Below, one piece after another: positions 54,014 to 63,147 of a stretch of 64,000 bases of DNA (the stretch's first letter is position 1; every line of letters begins with the position of its first letter). The DNA lies in NCBI RefSeq assembly GCF_009911265.1, contig NZ_QXXA01000011.1, forward strand, positions 1 to 64,000, written 5' to 3'. The translations under genes were made by a program, and so were the position numbers. The notes under the pieces were generated by a model, which saw only the letters and a list, made by a program, of their open reading frames with translations, was not told the DNA's origin and did no database searches. Source of the DNA: Senegalia massiliensis (GTDB lineage Bacteria; Bacillota; Clostridia; Tissierellales; SIT17).

Positions 54014-54033
54014 AATTATTTAAATATATTTTT

Positions 54034-54693
54034 TTAAAATTCCTTAGCTTCATATATGAATTTAGATACAAATAAAGATATGAAATAAAGTAAAATGCTC
54101 GTTCCAAATAATGTTATACTAAGTTGGTTTAGATTTAGAGTCAATAACTTTTTAACTAAACTAATATCCAATATATTAATATCATATCTATTTAATATAT
54201 TAGGAGTTAATATAATCATCATATAGAATATAGCATTAACTATTTGAGCTTTTCCTATATTGTAATATTGAAATGGAATATTAAATACTAAGTATATTAT
54301 TATTAGAGAACTTATTATAGATATCTCAACTAATCCTAAAGAATTGCCTGATACATCATCAAATAAAATTCTACTTATATTTGATGATAAATATATAATC
54401 ATAGAAATTGCAATTATATATATTATCATAAATAAATATCTAGCTTTAACTACATCAAATTTTTTAACAGGCATTGATACTATTAACGTGTTTGAATTTT
54501 CCTTATATTCTTTAGTAGTTATTCTAGCTGTAATAAGATATATACTAATAACAATTGAAAATCCATATATAAAATTAGATTTATATATATTACTTACAGA
54601 AGTTCCCATATAGCCACTTCCTATAGCTATTATTAGTATAATTAAATTCATAAATCCAAGTACTCTTATATCTTTCATTATAAGCTGCTTCAT
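54034..54693 (-). CDS. ABC-2 type permease subunit
   Basis: 219 residues with about six membrane segments and the ABC-2 pattern MKQLIMKDIRVLGFMNLIIL at the N terminus and TARITTKEYKENSNTLIVSMPVKKFDVVKARY in the first loop. It shares this layout with the next permease; the two probably form a heterodimer with the ATPase at 55345. Likely role: antimicrobial peptide or envelope stress resistance, inferred from GntR-controlled YtrA-type operons. Confidence 0.82.
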   Translation of the reverse strand: MKQLIMKDIRVLGFMNLIILIIAIGSGYMGTSVSNIYKSNFIYGFSIVISIYLITARITTKEYKENSNTLIVSMPVKKFDVVKARYLFMIIYIIAISMIIYLSSNISRILFDDVSGNSLGLVEISIISSLIIIYLVFNIPFQYYNIGKAQIVNAIFYMMIILTPNILNRYDINILDISLVKKLLTLNLNQLSITLFGTSILLYFISLFVSKFIYEAKEF

Positions 54694-54703
54694 AAATATC
54701 CTC

Positions 54704-55342
54704 CTAATAAAATTTTCTAGTAGTATATAATGTTATGGAAATACCCATTGATATAAAATATATAACTGAAATTATAGCAGACACAATTAATAAATTATTA
54801 AAATTTGAAAAATCTAGTCTAGTAAAATTTCTAGATACATAATTTATTGTTGTTATATTTACAAAAAACATTAAAAAGAGAAGTGTATTAATGAATTTTG
54901 CAATTTTAGGTGAAAATTTAAATTGTGTTGGTAGTGAAACAGATGATACTACTATAGTAAGACCAAATGCAAATACCAAGGTAATAATATCAATTTTACT
55001 ACTATCTAAAATGCCTATGATATTCATAATCCAGATATAAACTAAACTATAGATAGTTCCTAATATGAAACTTATAATTATATTTATATATTTGCTAATC
55101 ACTATATCTGTTTTCTTTACTGGCAATGATTGAATAAATATATGAGGCTTATCTTCTATTTCGTATGAAAAAGGTGTCGTAATAATCATATGACAAAATC
55201 CAAATGTAGAAAATAAAAATATCTTACTTATACTTTCCGTTCCAAATGCTAAAATTATAAATGGTACATATATTAAAAGCATTAACAATATAGACTTATT
55301 TGAAAGACTAACTATAATATCTTTCTTTATTAAATTAAGCAT
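54704..55342 (-). CDS. ABC-2 type permease subunit
   Basis: 212 residues with about six membrane segments and the N-terminal MLNLIKKDIIVSLSNKSILLM plus SYEIEDKPHIFIQSLPVKKTDIVISKYI loop, homologous to the 54034 permease. It starts two bases after the ATPase stop and ends 10 bases before the second permease, so all are one operon. Confidence 0.82.
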   Translation of the reverse strand: MLNLIKKDIIVSLSNKSILLMLLIYVPFIILAFGTESISKIFLFSTFGFCHMIITTPFSYEIEDKPHIFIQSLPVKKTDIVISKYINIIISFILGTIYSLVYIWIMNIIGILDSSKIDIITLVFAFGLTIVVSSVSLPTQFKFSPKIAKFINTLLFLMFFVNITTINYVSRNFTRLDFSNFNNLLIVSAIISVIYFISMGISITLYTTRKFY

Positions 55343-55344
55343 AC

Positions 55345-56190
55345 TTACCTCCTCACTGTATAAAACATTATATCTTCAAGAGATGGCTTTTCTACCAATA
55401 TTTTATCTTTAGATAATTTTTTAATAAAATCTTCATTATCTGTAAGTGCTTCAAATCCTACTGTAGTTTCTCTAACACCTATAAACTTAATTCTATTATT
55501 TGAATTTAATATTTCTTTTCCACCTTTTATTATTCTATATGTTTCTAATATTTCATCTTTTGGTTTTGTAAAAACTATTTCTCCATCATTTATAAATGTT
55601 ATATAATCAGCTATCTTTTCAAGATCTGTAGTTATATGAGTTGAGAAAAATATAGATTTATTCTCGTCTTGTATGACATCATATAATATATCTAATATTT
55701 CTCTTCTAAATACTGGATCAAGACCTGATGTAGGTTCATCCATTATGATTAAATCTGCATTATGTGATAATGCAAGACTTAATGAAAATTTCATCTTCAT
55801 ACCTTTTGAAAGTGTCTTTATTTTTGAATTTTCATCTAAAGAAAACTTTTTTATGTATTCCTTAAATACTTTTTCATCCCACTTACTATAAAATGGTGCC
55901 ACTATATTTTTCATTTGTTTTATAGTTAAATCTTCATAAAAATATGATTCATCATATACAAACCCTATTCTTTCTTTTACTTTTCTTTCGAATTTTTTGT
56001 TATCAAGTCCAAATATTTCAATACTACCTGAATCCATTTTTATCAAATTCATTATTAATTTTATAGTAGTAGTTTTACCTGCTCCATTTGGTCCAATAAA
56101 GCCCATAATATAACCTGGTTCAAGATTAAATGAAATATTTTTTAATTTAAAGTTCTTAAATTCTTTATTCAAATTTTGTAATTTTAACAT
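55345..56190 (-). CDS. ABC transporter ATPase of the GntR-linked system
   Basis: 281 residues from ATG 56190 (after GAGGAGG). Walker A GPNGAGKTTTIKL, Q-loop region YDESYFYEDLTIKQ, signature LSKGMKMKFSLSLALSH and Walker B LIIMDEPTSGLDP. It resembles YtrB/YxlF-type ATPases that drive ABC-2 exporters. The start directly follows the GntR stop. Confidence 0.9.
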   Translation of the reverse strand: MLKLQNLNKEFKNFKLKNISFNLEPGYIMGFIGPNGAGKTTTIKLIMNLIKMDSGSIEIFGLDNKKFERKVKERIGFVYDESYFYEDLTIKQMKNIVAPFYSKWDEKVFKEYIKKFSLDENSKIKTLSKGMKMKFSLSLALSHNADLIIMDEPTSGLDPVFRREILDILYDVIQDENKSIFFSTHITTDLEKIADYITFINDGEIVFTKPKDEILETYRIIKGGKEILNSNNRIKFIGVRETTVGFEALTDNEDFIKKLSKDKILVEKPSLEDIMFYTVRR

Positions 56191-56191
56191 A

Positions 56192-56566
56192 TTATACCTC
56201 CTCAAATAAAATCCTTAGCATTTCTTCTATTTCTCTATAATTAAGTCCTAGTAATTTTGATTCATTGACCACTTCTACTAATTTTTCTTCTATAATTTTT
56301 AGCTTTTTCTCTTTCATCAGTTCTTTATTTTGCATGGCTACAAAAGAGCCTTTTCCTTGTATAGTCTCTATAAAACCTTCTTTTTCTAACTCTTCATATG
56401 CTCTTTTAGTAGTGATTACAGATATTTGTAAACCCTTTGCAAGTCCTCTTATAGAAGGTAATCCTTCTCCTACTTCTAATTCTCCTTTTATTATCATAGA
56501 TTTTATTTGGCTAGATATTTGTTCATATATAGGATCATTTGAAGAATTGGATACTATAATTCGCAT
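56192..56566 (-). CDS. GntR-family regulator, YtrA-like
   Basis: 124 residues: a winged helix-turn-helix (residues 11-75, DPIYEQISSQIKSMIIKGEL, LPSIRGLAKGLQISVITTKRAYEELEKEGFI) and a short C-terminal helical dimerisation part, the YtrA size class. It is first in the operon with an ATPase and two permeases. It probably represses its own operon through the dyad at 56596-56628. Confidence 0.88.
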   Translation of the reverse strand: MRIIVSNSSNDPIYEQISSQIKSMIIKGELEVGEGLPSIRGLAKGLQISVITTKRAYEELEKEGFIETIQGKGSFVAMQNKELMKEKKLKIIEEKLVEVVNESKLLGLNYREIEEMLRILFEEV

Positions 56567-56595
56567 ACTCCACCTCTCTTTACTGTTTACTATGT

Positions 56596-56652
56596 ATATA
56601 CTGTTTATATATTATATGTACAGTATATGTTTAAAATTATATTTTGTCAAGA
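56596..56652 (-). promoter_or_regulatory. GntR operon promoter and operator
   Basis: TTGACA (56652-56647) and TATACT (56627-56622), 19 bases apart, form a probable promoter on the minus strand. The inverted repeat ATATACTGT (56596-56604)/ACAGTATAT (56620-56628) overlaps its -10 element, as a repressor site would. A third half-site TACTGTTTA lies at 56581. Confidence 0.6.
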
Positions 56653-56668
56653 ATAAATAAACAATAAA

Positions 56669-56698
56669 AAATATGCTATTTAAATAGCATATTTTTAT
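56669..56698 (-). terminator. Terminator after the zinc-ribbon gene
   Basis: Perfect 30-base palindrome AAAAATATGCTATTT and complement, 3 bases past the stop. Confidence 0.8.
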
Positions 56699-56701
56699 TA
56701 A

Positions 56702-56893
56702 TTATTTGAATTTATGAGGTTTTTCTACTCTCATTTCTAGAATATATCCACATTCAGTACAAATATCAGCTACTATATTTGATCCAAGGGACATAAATGT
56801 ATTATTTACAGGAAGCATCTTTCCATGTCCTATTTGTTTACCTTGACCTATTTCTTTACTTCTACATTTTGGACATACCTTATTTTCTATCAT
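56702..56893 (-). CDS. Small zinc-ribbon protein
   Basis: The 63-residue protein has CPKC near the N terminus (residues 7-10) and CTEC (41-44 approx), a treble-clef or zinc-ribbon pair, joined by a Gly/Met/Asn-rich segment. Similar clostridial proteins are often annotated as nucleic acid-binding zinc proteins. It follows the C_GCAxxG_C_C gene by 15 bases, likely one operon. Function unknown. Confidence 0.7.
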   Translation of the reverse strand: MIENKVCPKCRSKEIGQGKQIGHGKMLPVNNTFMSLGSNIVADICTECGYILEMRVEKPHKFK

Positions 56894-56908
56894 AATATAT
56901 TAACTCCC

Positions 56909-57337
56909 TTATTTATATTCATCTATTATTTCTTCTAAAATTTCTGCACCTTTTATTATTAAAGGTTTGCATCCTTCATTTTCATCTCTTTTTGTTTCCT
57001 TTATGATCTTACAATCAGTATTTTCAAATTCTTTTTCAAATTCCTCTACCCATCTTCTTGTTATTTCTTTCATTTTAGAATTTAAACTTGGCTTATCTTC
57101 TGTAAACATAACTCCTATAGCTGCAGCTCCTCCTGTAATAATTCCACAAGTTTTTTCAGAACATAGACCTCCACCAAAAGGTGTAATAGCCTTTAAAGTT
57201 TTTGAATCTAAGTTTAAATTATAATAGTCATTACAAGAATTTAGTATTATTTCTGCACAGTTATAATGATAAAGTTCTTTTTTATCTCCATATTTAAGTT
57301 CTGATTCAATATATTTTTTAGCTTCATCTTTTAACAT
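56909..57337 (-). CDS. C_GCAxxG_C_C family redox protein
   Basis: The 142-residue protein shows the family cysteines: YNCAEIIL (Cys27), NSCNDYY, FGGGLCSEKTCGIITGGAAAIGV (the GLCSExCG core) and a late Cys pair (DCKIIKET, EGCKPLI). The family (DVU1555-like) is thought to be redox-related from its cysteines and genome context; no reaction is proven. Start after AAAGGAG. Confidence 0.88.
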   Translation of the reverse strand: MLKDEAKKYIESELKYGDKKELYHYNCAEIILNSCNDYYNLNLDSKTLKAITPFGGGLCSEKTCGIITGGAAAIGVMFTEDKPSLNSKMKEITRRWVEEFEKEFENTDCKIIKETKRDENEGCKPLIIKGAEILEEIIDEYK

Positions 57338-57547
57338 ATTTTAAGCTCCTTTCTACAAATTTATATTCTTTTCAAGTTTAATAAACTTTATATCTTTTTC
57401 ATCTTTATTATTTTAATTATATTAAATTTTAATTTTTTTATTAATAAATCAAGATTATCTATTATTTGTCTTATACTTTTGTTGAATCATAATATATTAT
57501 ATCATTTATTGTCTATTTATTAATCATATATTTAATATTTTGATAAT

Positions 57548-57602
57548 AAACTCACATAAAGTCTTAGACCTTTAATTTAGACCTAAGACTTTATGTGAGT
57601 TT
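57548..57602. terminator. Long hairpin after the universal stress protein gene
   Basis: Perfect 20-bp arms AAACTCACATAAAGTCTTAG and complement around a 15-base loop, just past the usp stop. It has no strong T-run, so it may act as a terminator or an mRNA 3' stabiliser. Confidence 0.6.
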
Positions 57603-57614
57603 ACTATTTAATTT

Positions 57615-58040
57615 TTATTTAACTATTAATACATTAGTTTTTACATGATTTAAAACTTTATGTGAAACACTTCCAACCATTGCTCTTGAGAAAGCTCCAA
57701 GTCCTCTACTTCCCATTACAACTAAATCATAGTTTTCTTCCTCTACTTCTCTTATTATTTCGTCTCCAGGATTTCCTTTTCTCAATTTAGTTTTTACTTC
57801 TCCTTTAAAATCATCAAATAATTTTAATGATTCTTGTAAAATAACTTCTCCTGACTGAATTAAGCTTTCATTTATTTCTGCATTATAGTATTGTTCTGTC
57901 ACATAAGGAGTTATCATTAGATTTTGTACTACACTTAGTATATCTAACTTTGCATCTAATGCTTCTGCTAATTTTTTAGCTTCAAGTAATGCTTTTTTAG
58001 AATTGTTTGAACCATCTGTTGTAACTAAAATTTTTTTCAT
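57615..58040 (-). CDS. Universal stress protein (UspA family)
   Basis: 141 residues with the UspA fold: KKILVTTDGSNNSKKALLEA at the N terminus and the ATP-binding G-2x-G-9x-G(S) motif as MGSRGLGAFSRAMVGSVSHKVL near the C terminus. It is an ATP-binding-type member (loop Gly and Ser are present). Role in starvation or stress survival is inferred from family. Monocistronic, with a strong RBS (AGGAGGAG). Confidence 0.9.
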   Translation of the reverse strand: MKKILVTTDGSNNSKKALLEAKKLAEALDAKLDILSVVQNLMITPYVTEQYYNAEINESLIQSGEVILQESLKLFDDFKGEVKTKLRKGNPGDEIIREVEEENYDLVVMGSRGLGAFSRAMVGSVSHKVLNHVKTNVLIVK

Positions 58041-58210
58041 TCTTACACTCCTCCTTTAGAATCTTATAATTTAAATGAAACTTGTTCTATTATATTAATA
58101 CCCCTTTTAAATATATATTTATCATATCTTTATTATTAATATTGTTAAATTTATTCATATATCTATATTATTTTAAATATCAGATATATTTATATTAAAA
58201 TCATTTAGTT

Positions 58211-58413
58211 CTATACATCTTTATATTCAAGTATATCACCTGGTTTATATTTTAACTCTTTACAAATTGCTTCTATGTTGAAAATCTAATGACTATTGCT
58301 TTGTTGTTTTTGAGTATTGATAAATTCAAATTTGTAATACCTACTCTATCTGATAATTCGTTAAGGCTCATCTTTCTTTTAGCCATCATTACGTCTAGAT
58401 TTACAATGATCAA
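58211..58413 (-). pseudogene. YozG-like XRE regulator, frameshifted
   Basis: From TTG 58413 (AGGAG at 8 bases) the frame reads IIVNLDVMMAKRKMSLNELSDRVG and ITNLNLSILKNNKA, a compact helix-turn-helix, then hits TAG after RFST. In the adjacent frame the homologous continuation reads IEAICKELKYKPGDILEYKDV and ends at 58211. A one-base indel at about 58278-58284 explains both. Intact versions of this gene sit beside DUF2975 genes, as here; it begins 12 bases after the DUF2975 stop. Confidence 0.8.
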
Positions 58414-58424
58414 TACAATTTCTC

Positions 58425-58898
58425 CTATACAGTCAAATCATTTTCTTGTTTGATTTCCATAGCCATTCTAAATACATCACTTAATATAAGAGATAAAATA
58501 CTTAGAACTAAATATAAGAAAAATATAGGTTTTAAAGAACCATATTGTGTTGACATAATTTCGAATCCTAAATTAGTTGGCTTAGGATAATTTATAATAG
58601 CATCTGTAACTCCAACAATAAAAATATAGTAACCAATTCTTTTGAAATAAGTAATATTATTAATGTTAAAAGGATTTTTATCTCTTATTAATTTTAAAAT
58701 CTTTTTCAACGTAAATGTAATCATAAAATAACTACCAAAAAATATTAATCCCAATATAATCTCTAAAATAATATTTATTATATTTCTATCTGCTGTCTTA
58801 AACGCAGAAAAGATTAAAATTATAAAAAGTAATGTAGTAAATACTAATATGATATTAAGAAATCCATTTAAAAATCTAATTCTTTTTTTGTTCTTCAT
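58425..58898 (-). CDS. DUF2975 membrane protein (YoaS-like)
   Basis: 157 residues with four membrane segments (about 13-32, 42-62, 90-108, 128-148) and a conserved KLIRDKNPFNINNITYFKRIGYYIF segment between the second and third, typical of DUF2975. In Bacillus the YoaS-YozG pair has this layout. The gene is intact but its partner regulator is broken. Function unknown. Confidence 0.85.
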   Translation of the reverse strand: MKNKKRIRFLNGFLNIILVFTTLLFIILIFSAFKTADRNIINIILEIILGLIFFGSYFMITFTLKKILKLIRDKNPFNINNITYFKRIGYYIFIVGVTDAIINYPKPTNLGFEIMSTQYGSLKPIFFLYLVLSILSLILSDVFRMAMEIKQENDLTV

Positions 58899-59044
58899 GA
58901 TAAATCTCCTTTCAATTGTTATATTACATTATATTATACTATATTATTTGTTGTTATTCAATAAATATTTAACGATTTAAAATAATATATGTTCTTATTT
59001 ATATTTAAGGATATTCTATTAAACAGTTATTATCAGTTAGATCC

Positions 59045-59854
59045 TTATATGAAAATATCCGGTGATTTCCTACCTTTAAATTCATATTCAAGTTCTCTTT
59101 TATGTCTTAAGTACCCTTCATCATCAAAATATTTTGAATTAGTAGGACATCTTTTTATACATGCTCCGCATTTTATACATATTCCATTTAGGATACTTAC
59201 ATCTTCATAATCAATTGAACCCATAGGGCAAATTTCCACACATAGTTTACAATCTATGCATGTATTATTAGTTTTAGGTGTAATCTTTCTTATATCTACT
59301 GGGTTTCCTACTTCATCCTTTGGGATATAATATTTTCTATAAGGATGAAGTCCTTTTATATTTAAATCTTTATCTATATTCTTTTTTATTTTATTATATA
59401 TTTCATCTCCAAAATTTCTAGCAATAGATAAGTCACTAGCATCTGGTCTATTCTTTGCTAAAGTATAAGAAAAACTGTGCTCTCCTATAAAACTTGCAGC
59501 AGCTATTACATCAAATCCATTATTACTTAATATATCATTTAACTCTATTAAAGCATCATCATAATTTCTATTTCCATATAGAACTATGGGGATAGCTTTG
59601 CTTCTTTTACCTTTTATAGAATTTAAATATTTCAAAAGTACATTTGGTACTCTTCCTGCATATACTGGAATCCCTATTAAAAGTATGTCATTTTCAGAAA
59701 ATAAAACACTATTTTTTCTTATGTCTGGTAATGTAAAATCAATAGTATCTCCTTTTAATATATCTATATTCTTTAACAATTTTTCGGCTATTTCATCCAA
59801 CACCTTTTTAGTTGTACCAGTAGCACTAAAATACATTGTATTTAATTTCTTCAA
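59045..59854 (-). CDS. EFR1-family flavodoxin-ferredoxin fusion
   Basis: TTG 59854 nine bases after AAGGGGGA is the likely start (269 residues). A flavodoxin-like part (FSATGTTKKVLDEIAEKL, LIGIPVYAGRVP, PIVLYGNRNYDDAL) spans residues 1-165. Two 4Fe-4S clusters follow: CIDCKLCVEICP and CIKCGACIKRCP (about 195-245). This EFR1 layout carries electrons in anaerobes; the partner is unknown. Monocistronic. Confidence 0.88.
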   Translation of the reverse strand: MKKLNTMYFSATGTTKKVLDEIAEKLLKNIDILKGDTIDFTLPDIRKNSVLFSENDILLIGIPVYAGRVPNVLLKYLNSIKGKRSKAIPIVLYGNRNYDDALIELNDILSNNGFDVIAAASFIGEHSFSYTLAKNRPDASDLSIARNFGDEIYNKIKKNIDKDLNIKGLHPYRKYYIPKDEVGNPVDIRKITPKTNNTCIDCKLCVEICPMGSIDYEDVSILNGICIKCGACIKRCPTNSKYFDDEGYLRHKRELEYEFKGRKSPDIFI

Positions 59855-59874
59855 AATTAATCCCCCTTCTAAAA

Positions 59875-60336
59875 TTAAAATATAAGTTCCATTTTTAAAT
59901 CAGATTCTATGTATTTATTGTTTTCAAAGGCTACTTCTTTAAATCCAATCCTTTTATATAAATCTATGGCGTATTTTAATATATGATTTGAAAAAAGAAT
60001 AACTTTTATAGCCTTATTTTGTTTTGAAATATATAGACACTTTCTTATGAGTATTTCTCCTATATTTAACCCTTGATATTTTTTAGTTACAGAAAGTTTT
60101 ACTATTTCAAAGGTATCATCATTAATCTTCATTAATGATACAGTCCCTACTATTTCTTCACCATATTGAGCTAAAAATATAAACCCACCTTTGTCTAAAA
60201 TAATTTCTTTAGGATTATTTAACATCTTTTCATCTTCTGGTTCTAATAATTTATATTTTTCAAGCCATTCATAAGAAAGTCTTTTTAAATTATCATGATA
60301 TTTTTCTTGATAATTAATTATTTTCATTTCACTCAT
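59875..60336 (-). CDS. GNAT-family acetyltransferase
   Basis: 153 residues from ATG 60336 (after GGAG; a start 18 bases upstream is less well placed). VKLSVTKKYQGLNIGEILIRKCL is the acetyl-CoA loop (QGLNIG in place of QxxGxG) and YAIDLYKRIGFKEV the C-terminal strand. The first part (SYEWLEKYKLLEPEDEKMLNNP) marks the subgroup near MarR-fused acetyltransferases. Substrate unknown. Confidence 0.85.
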   Translation of the reverse strand: MSEMKIINYQEKYHDNLKRLSYEWLEKYKLLEPEDEKMLNNPKEIILDKGGFIFLAQYGEEIVGTVSLMKINDDTFEIVKLSVTKKYQGLNIGEILIRKCLYISKQNKAIKVILFSNHILKYAIDLYKRIGFKEVAFENNKYIESDLKMELIF

Positions 60337-60566
60337 ATTAAATTCTCCATTCATTGATACTTATAATTATTTGTATATATAGTATATAATAAATAATAGT
60401 TATAAAAGTTTATTAGTTTGAAAGTATTTAGTCACATTTGCTCCTCAAGCTTTTATTTTATATCATATTATATCACTTATTAAGTCAGTTTTATATTTGA
60501 TATTTAACACTTATTATGTGATAATACGATTAGAGAAATTTAATATATAAGAAATAGGAGATAATT

Positions 60567-61148
60567 ATGTTAATTGAAAGAATGAAAGATTTTTATAAAA
60601 AGAGTAAAATAACATTTATATTTTTAACTATAATGATAATTTATTTTATATTTATTACTTTAAATGGTGGATCTACAAATAATGAAACACTTGTAAGATA
60701 TGGTGCTTTATTCCCTCCTTTTATTTTAAGATATAATGAATATTACAGATTTATAACTTCAATTTTTATTCATATAGGAGTTACGCATATATTTTTCAAT
60801 GGGTATGCTCTGTATATATTTGGACCTCAAATTGAAAGGCTTATGGGAAGTACTAAGTATTTACTTTTTTTCTTATTGACAGGAATAGGAGGAAACTTAG
60901 CTACTTTTTTCTTTAATTTTCTTACTTTATCTGCAGGAGCTTCTGGAAGTTTATTTGGATTATTTGGAGCCTTTTTATACTTAATTCATCGTCACAAAAA
61001 TATGGTTACTCCAGAAGGTAGAAAAAGTATATTAAGTCTTCTTGGAATAAATTTAGCACTAACAATATTTATACCAAGTATAAGTGTTACAGCTCATATT
61101 GGGGGCCTTGTTATAGGGTATTTACTTTCTTATGTGTTTATTAAATAA
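60567..61148 (+). CDS. Rhomboid-family intramembrane serine protease
   Basis: 193 residues with six membrane segments. HIGVTHIFFNGYALYIFGPQ holds the conserved HxxxN, SAGASGSLFGLFGAF the catalytic Ser in GASG, and SVTAHIGGLVIGYLL the catalytic His. The substrate cannot be told; rhomboids cut within membrane helices. Start after ATAGGAG. It is upstream of sfsA by 27 bases on the same strand. Confidence 0.9.
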   Translation: MLIERMKDFYKKSKITFIFLTIMIIYFIFITLNGGSTNNETLVRYGALFPPFILRYNEYYRFITSIFIHIGVTHIFFNGYALYIFGPQIERLMGSTKYLLFFLLTGIGGNLATFFFNFLTLSAGASGSLFGLFGAFLYLIHRHKNMVTPEGRKSILSLLGINLALTIFIPSISVTAHIGGLVIGYLLSYVFIK

Positions 61149-61175
61149 TATAATTTTAAATTTAAGGTGATATTT

Positions 61176-61871
61176 ATGAAATATAAAAAAGTTGTAAAAG
61201 GAATATTTTTAAAAAGACCAAATAGATTTATTGCTCAAGTATTAATAGATGGAAAAGAAGAAACTGTACATGTTAAAAATACTGGAAGATGTAAAGAATT
61301 ACTTGTACCAGGAGCTAATATAATACTAGAGGATTGTTCTCATAATAAAAATAGGAAAACAAAATATTCATTAATCGCTGTTTGGAAAAATGATATCCTT
61401 GTAAATATGGATTCTCAAGTACCTAATAAAGTTGTCTACGATGCAATAATTCAAAATAACATAAAAAAATTACTTAACTTGAATTTAGTAAAAAGAGAAG
61501 TAACATATGGTAATTCAAGGTATGATATATATTTTGAAAATGAAAATGAAAAAGGATTTATTGAAATAAAAGGTGTCACCTTAGAAAATAATGATATTGC
61601 AATGTTTCCTGATGCTCCAACTTTACGAGGAACAAAGCATGTACTTGAAATGATTGATGCTGTAAAGAATGGATATAGAGGAATTATATTTTTCTTAATT
61701 CAAATGAAAGGACCAAAAGTCTTTAGATTAAATAAAGAGATGGATAAAAAATTTTCTGATGCTGTAAAGTTTGCAAATGAAAAAGGAGTAGAAGTACTTG
61801 TATACGATTCTATTGTTACTGAAAATAGTATATCTATAGGATCACAGATTAAAATAGATTTTAATATATAA
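61176..61871 (+). CDS. sfsA: SfsA family DNA/RNA nuclease-like protein
   Basis: 231 residues from ATG 61176 (after AAGGTGAT; a GTG three codons before is part of the site). It carries an N-terminal OB-like part (FLKRPNRFIAQVLIDGKEETVHVKNTGRCKELLVPGANIILE) and a PD-(D/E)XK-like region (DIYFENENEKGFIEIKGVTLE, FPDAPTLRGTKHVLEMIDAV). SfsA was first known as a sugar fermentation stimulator; the nuclease fold is visible as E-x-K. Probably transcribed with the rhomboid gene. Confidence 0.92.
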   Translation: MKYKKVVKGIFLKRPNRFIAQVLIDGKEETVHVKNTGRCKELLVPGANIILEDCSHNKNRKTKYSLIAVWKNDILVNMDSQVPNKVVYDAIIQNNIKKLLNLNLVKREVTYGNSRYDIYFENENEKGFIEIKGVTLENNDIAMFPDAPTLRGTKHVLEMIDAVKNGYRGIIFFLIQMKGPKVFRLNKEMDKKFSDAVKFANEKGVEVLVYDSIVTENSISIGSQIKIDFNI

Positions 61872-61911
61872 AAGGCTTTAAACTTCTAATTAGAAGTTTA
61901 AAGCCTTTTGT
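61872..61911. terminator. Perfect palindromic terminator
   Basis: 40-base palindrome AAAAGGCTTTAAACTTCTAA and complement directly after the sfsA stop, facing the convergent hom locus. Confidence 0.85.
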
Positions 61912-62013
61912 TTGTTACTTTCGTATTAAATTGTTTTGTTAAAGTTAACAAATCAGCATTATTTGAAACTGCTTTAGAAATAAGATGATTATAGTAGGAG
62001 TATCTAAATATAC

Positions 62014-63052
62014 CTATTTTATATTTTTTATAACTCTTAAAAGATCACTAAATACTCCATATGCTGTCTGTTCTATTTCTGGATCATGTTCTACTATTGT
62101 TAAGTCTCTCATTAAATCAGTAGTTATAGTTACAACTGATGAAGTTCCTTTTATATTTGAATATATATCATCTTTACCTATTTCTTTTGGCTCAACTTTT
62201 CCAATAACTTTACCATTTTTTATAGAACCATGACATATAAGTTTTATTACATTTCCTTTTTTATTTACATATTCTATTTGTTCATCTGTAATATCTTCTA
62301 TTCCTTTTCTTTCTATATCAACAGGTGTTATATTTGCTCCCATAAGTACATTTAAAAGTACTGCAGTCTTTGCTGCAGCATCCCAACCTTCTATATCCAT
62401 AGCTGGATCTGCTTCTATAAATCCCCTTTTCTTTCCTTCTACTATTACATCATCATATGCTTTTCCTTTTGCTGTTTCTTCTAATATGAAATTTGTAGTA
62501 GAGTTTAATATTCCATTTACTTCTGTTACTTTACAAAGATCTAAAGTTTCATCTACAAGATTAAATACAGGTGTTCCATCCATTACTGTTGTTTCATAAT
62601 AAAATAAGCTGTTTTGTCTTTTGGCTAAATCTCTTAACTCTTCATATGCCCATGCAATTGGACCTTTGTTTGCAGTTATTGCATGTTTTTTTCTATTAAG
62701 TGCTGCCTTAATATGATCTATTGCAGGTTGTCCTGTGAAAATTTTAAGAGGTGTTAAATTCCATAATCACATCATAATTTATCTTTTCTGCAATTTCTAT
62801 TGAATTTAAATTAGAATATCCTTTTCTGACTTCATCAAAATGATTTAAATTACTAATATCAGATAATGCTGATTTTAAATCAATACCATTTTCATCTACC
62901 ATACTACCTTTGCTATTTGTAACTATTGCAACTACTTTTACATCATATTTATATTTATCTAATATTTCCCCATGTTTATCCATTAGTAATTTTGCAAACG
63001 CTTTACCAGCACTTCCAAAACCAAGCATTGCTATTTTTAATTCTTTTGTCAT
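62014..63052 (-). pseudogene. hom: Homoserine dehydrogenase, interrupted by a frameshift
   Basis: The N-terminal frame (63052-62744) has the NAD(P)-binding start IAMLGFGSAGKAFAKLL and ends YDVIMEFNTS at a TAA. The adjacent frame continues the family sequence as TPLKIFTGQPAIDHIKAALN, KKHAITANKGPIAWAYEEL and later EVNGILNSTTNFILEE, EADPAMDIEGWDAAAKTAVL to the stop at 62014. One extra or missing base near 62755-62762 explains the break. The rest is well conserved and about 345 residues long without an ACT domain, so the lesion is recent or an assembly error. It would convert aspartate semialdehyde to homoserine. Confidence 0.85.
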
Positions 63053-63147
63053 TTTACATTCCCCTTTTTATTTATAGACAGTTTGAAACTTTGTCAGATA
63101 TATTATAACATTTAATTTAATATATTCTTACTATTTTTAGATAAAAT

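Noticed and set aside
61912-62013. Open minus-strand stretch reading SKAVSNNADLLTLTKQFNTK after hom
   Set aside because: No start or family match; it may be a remnant but it overlaps the terminator and I cannot support a gene.
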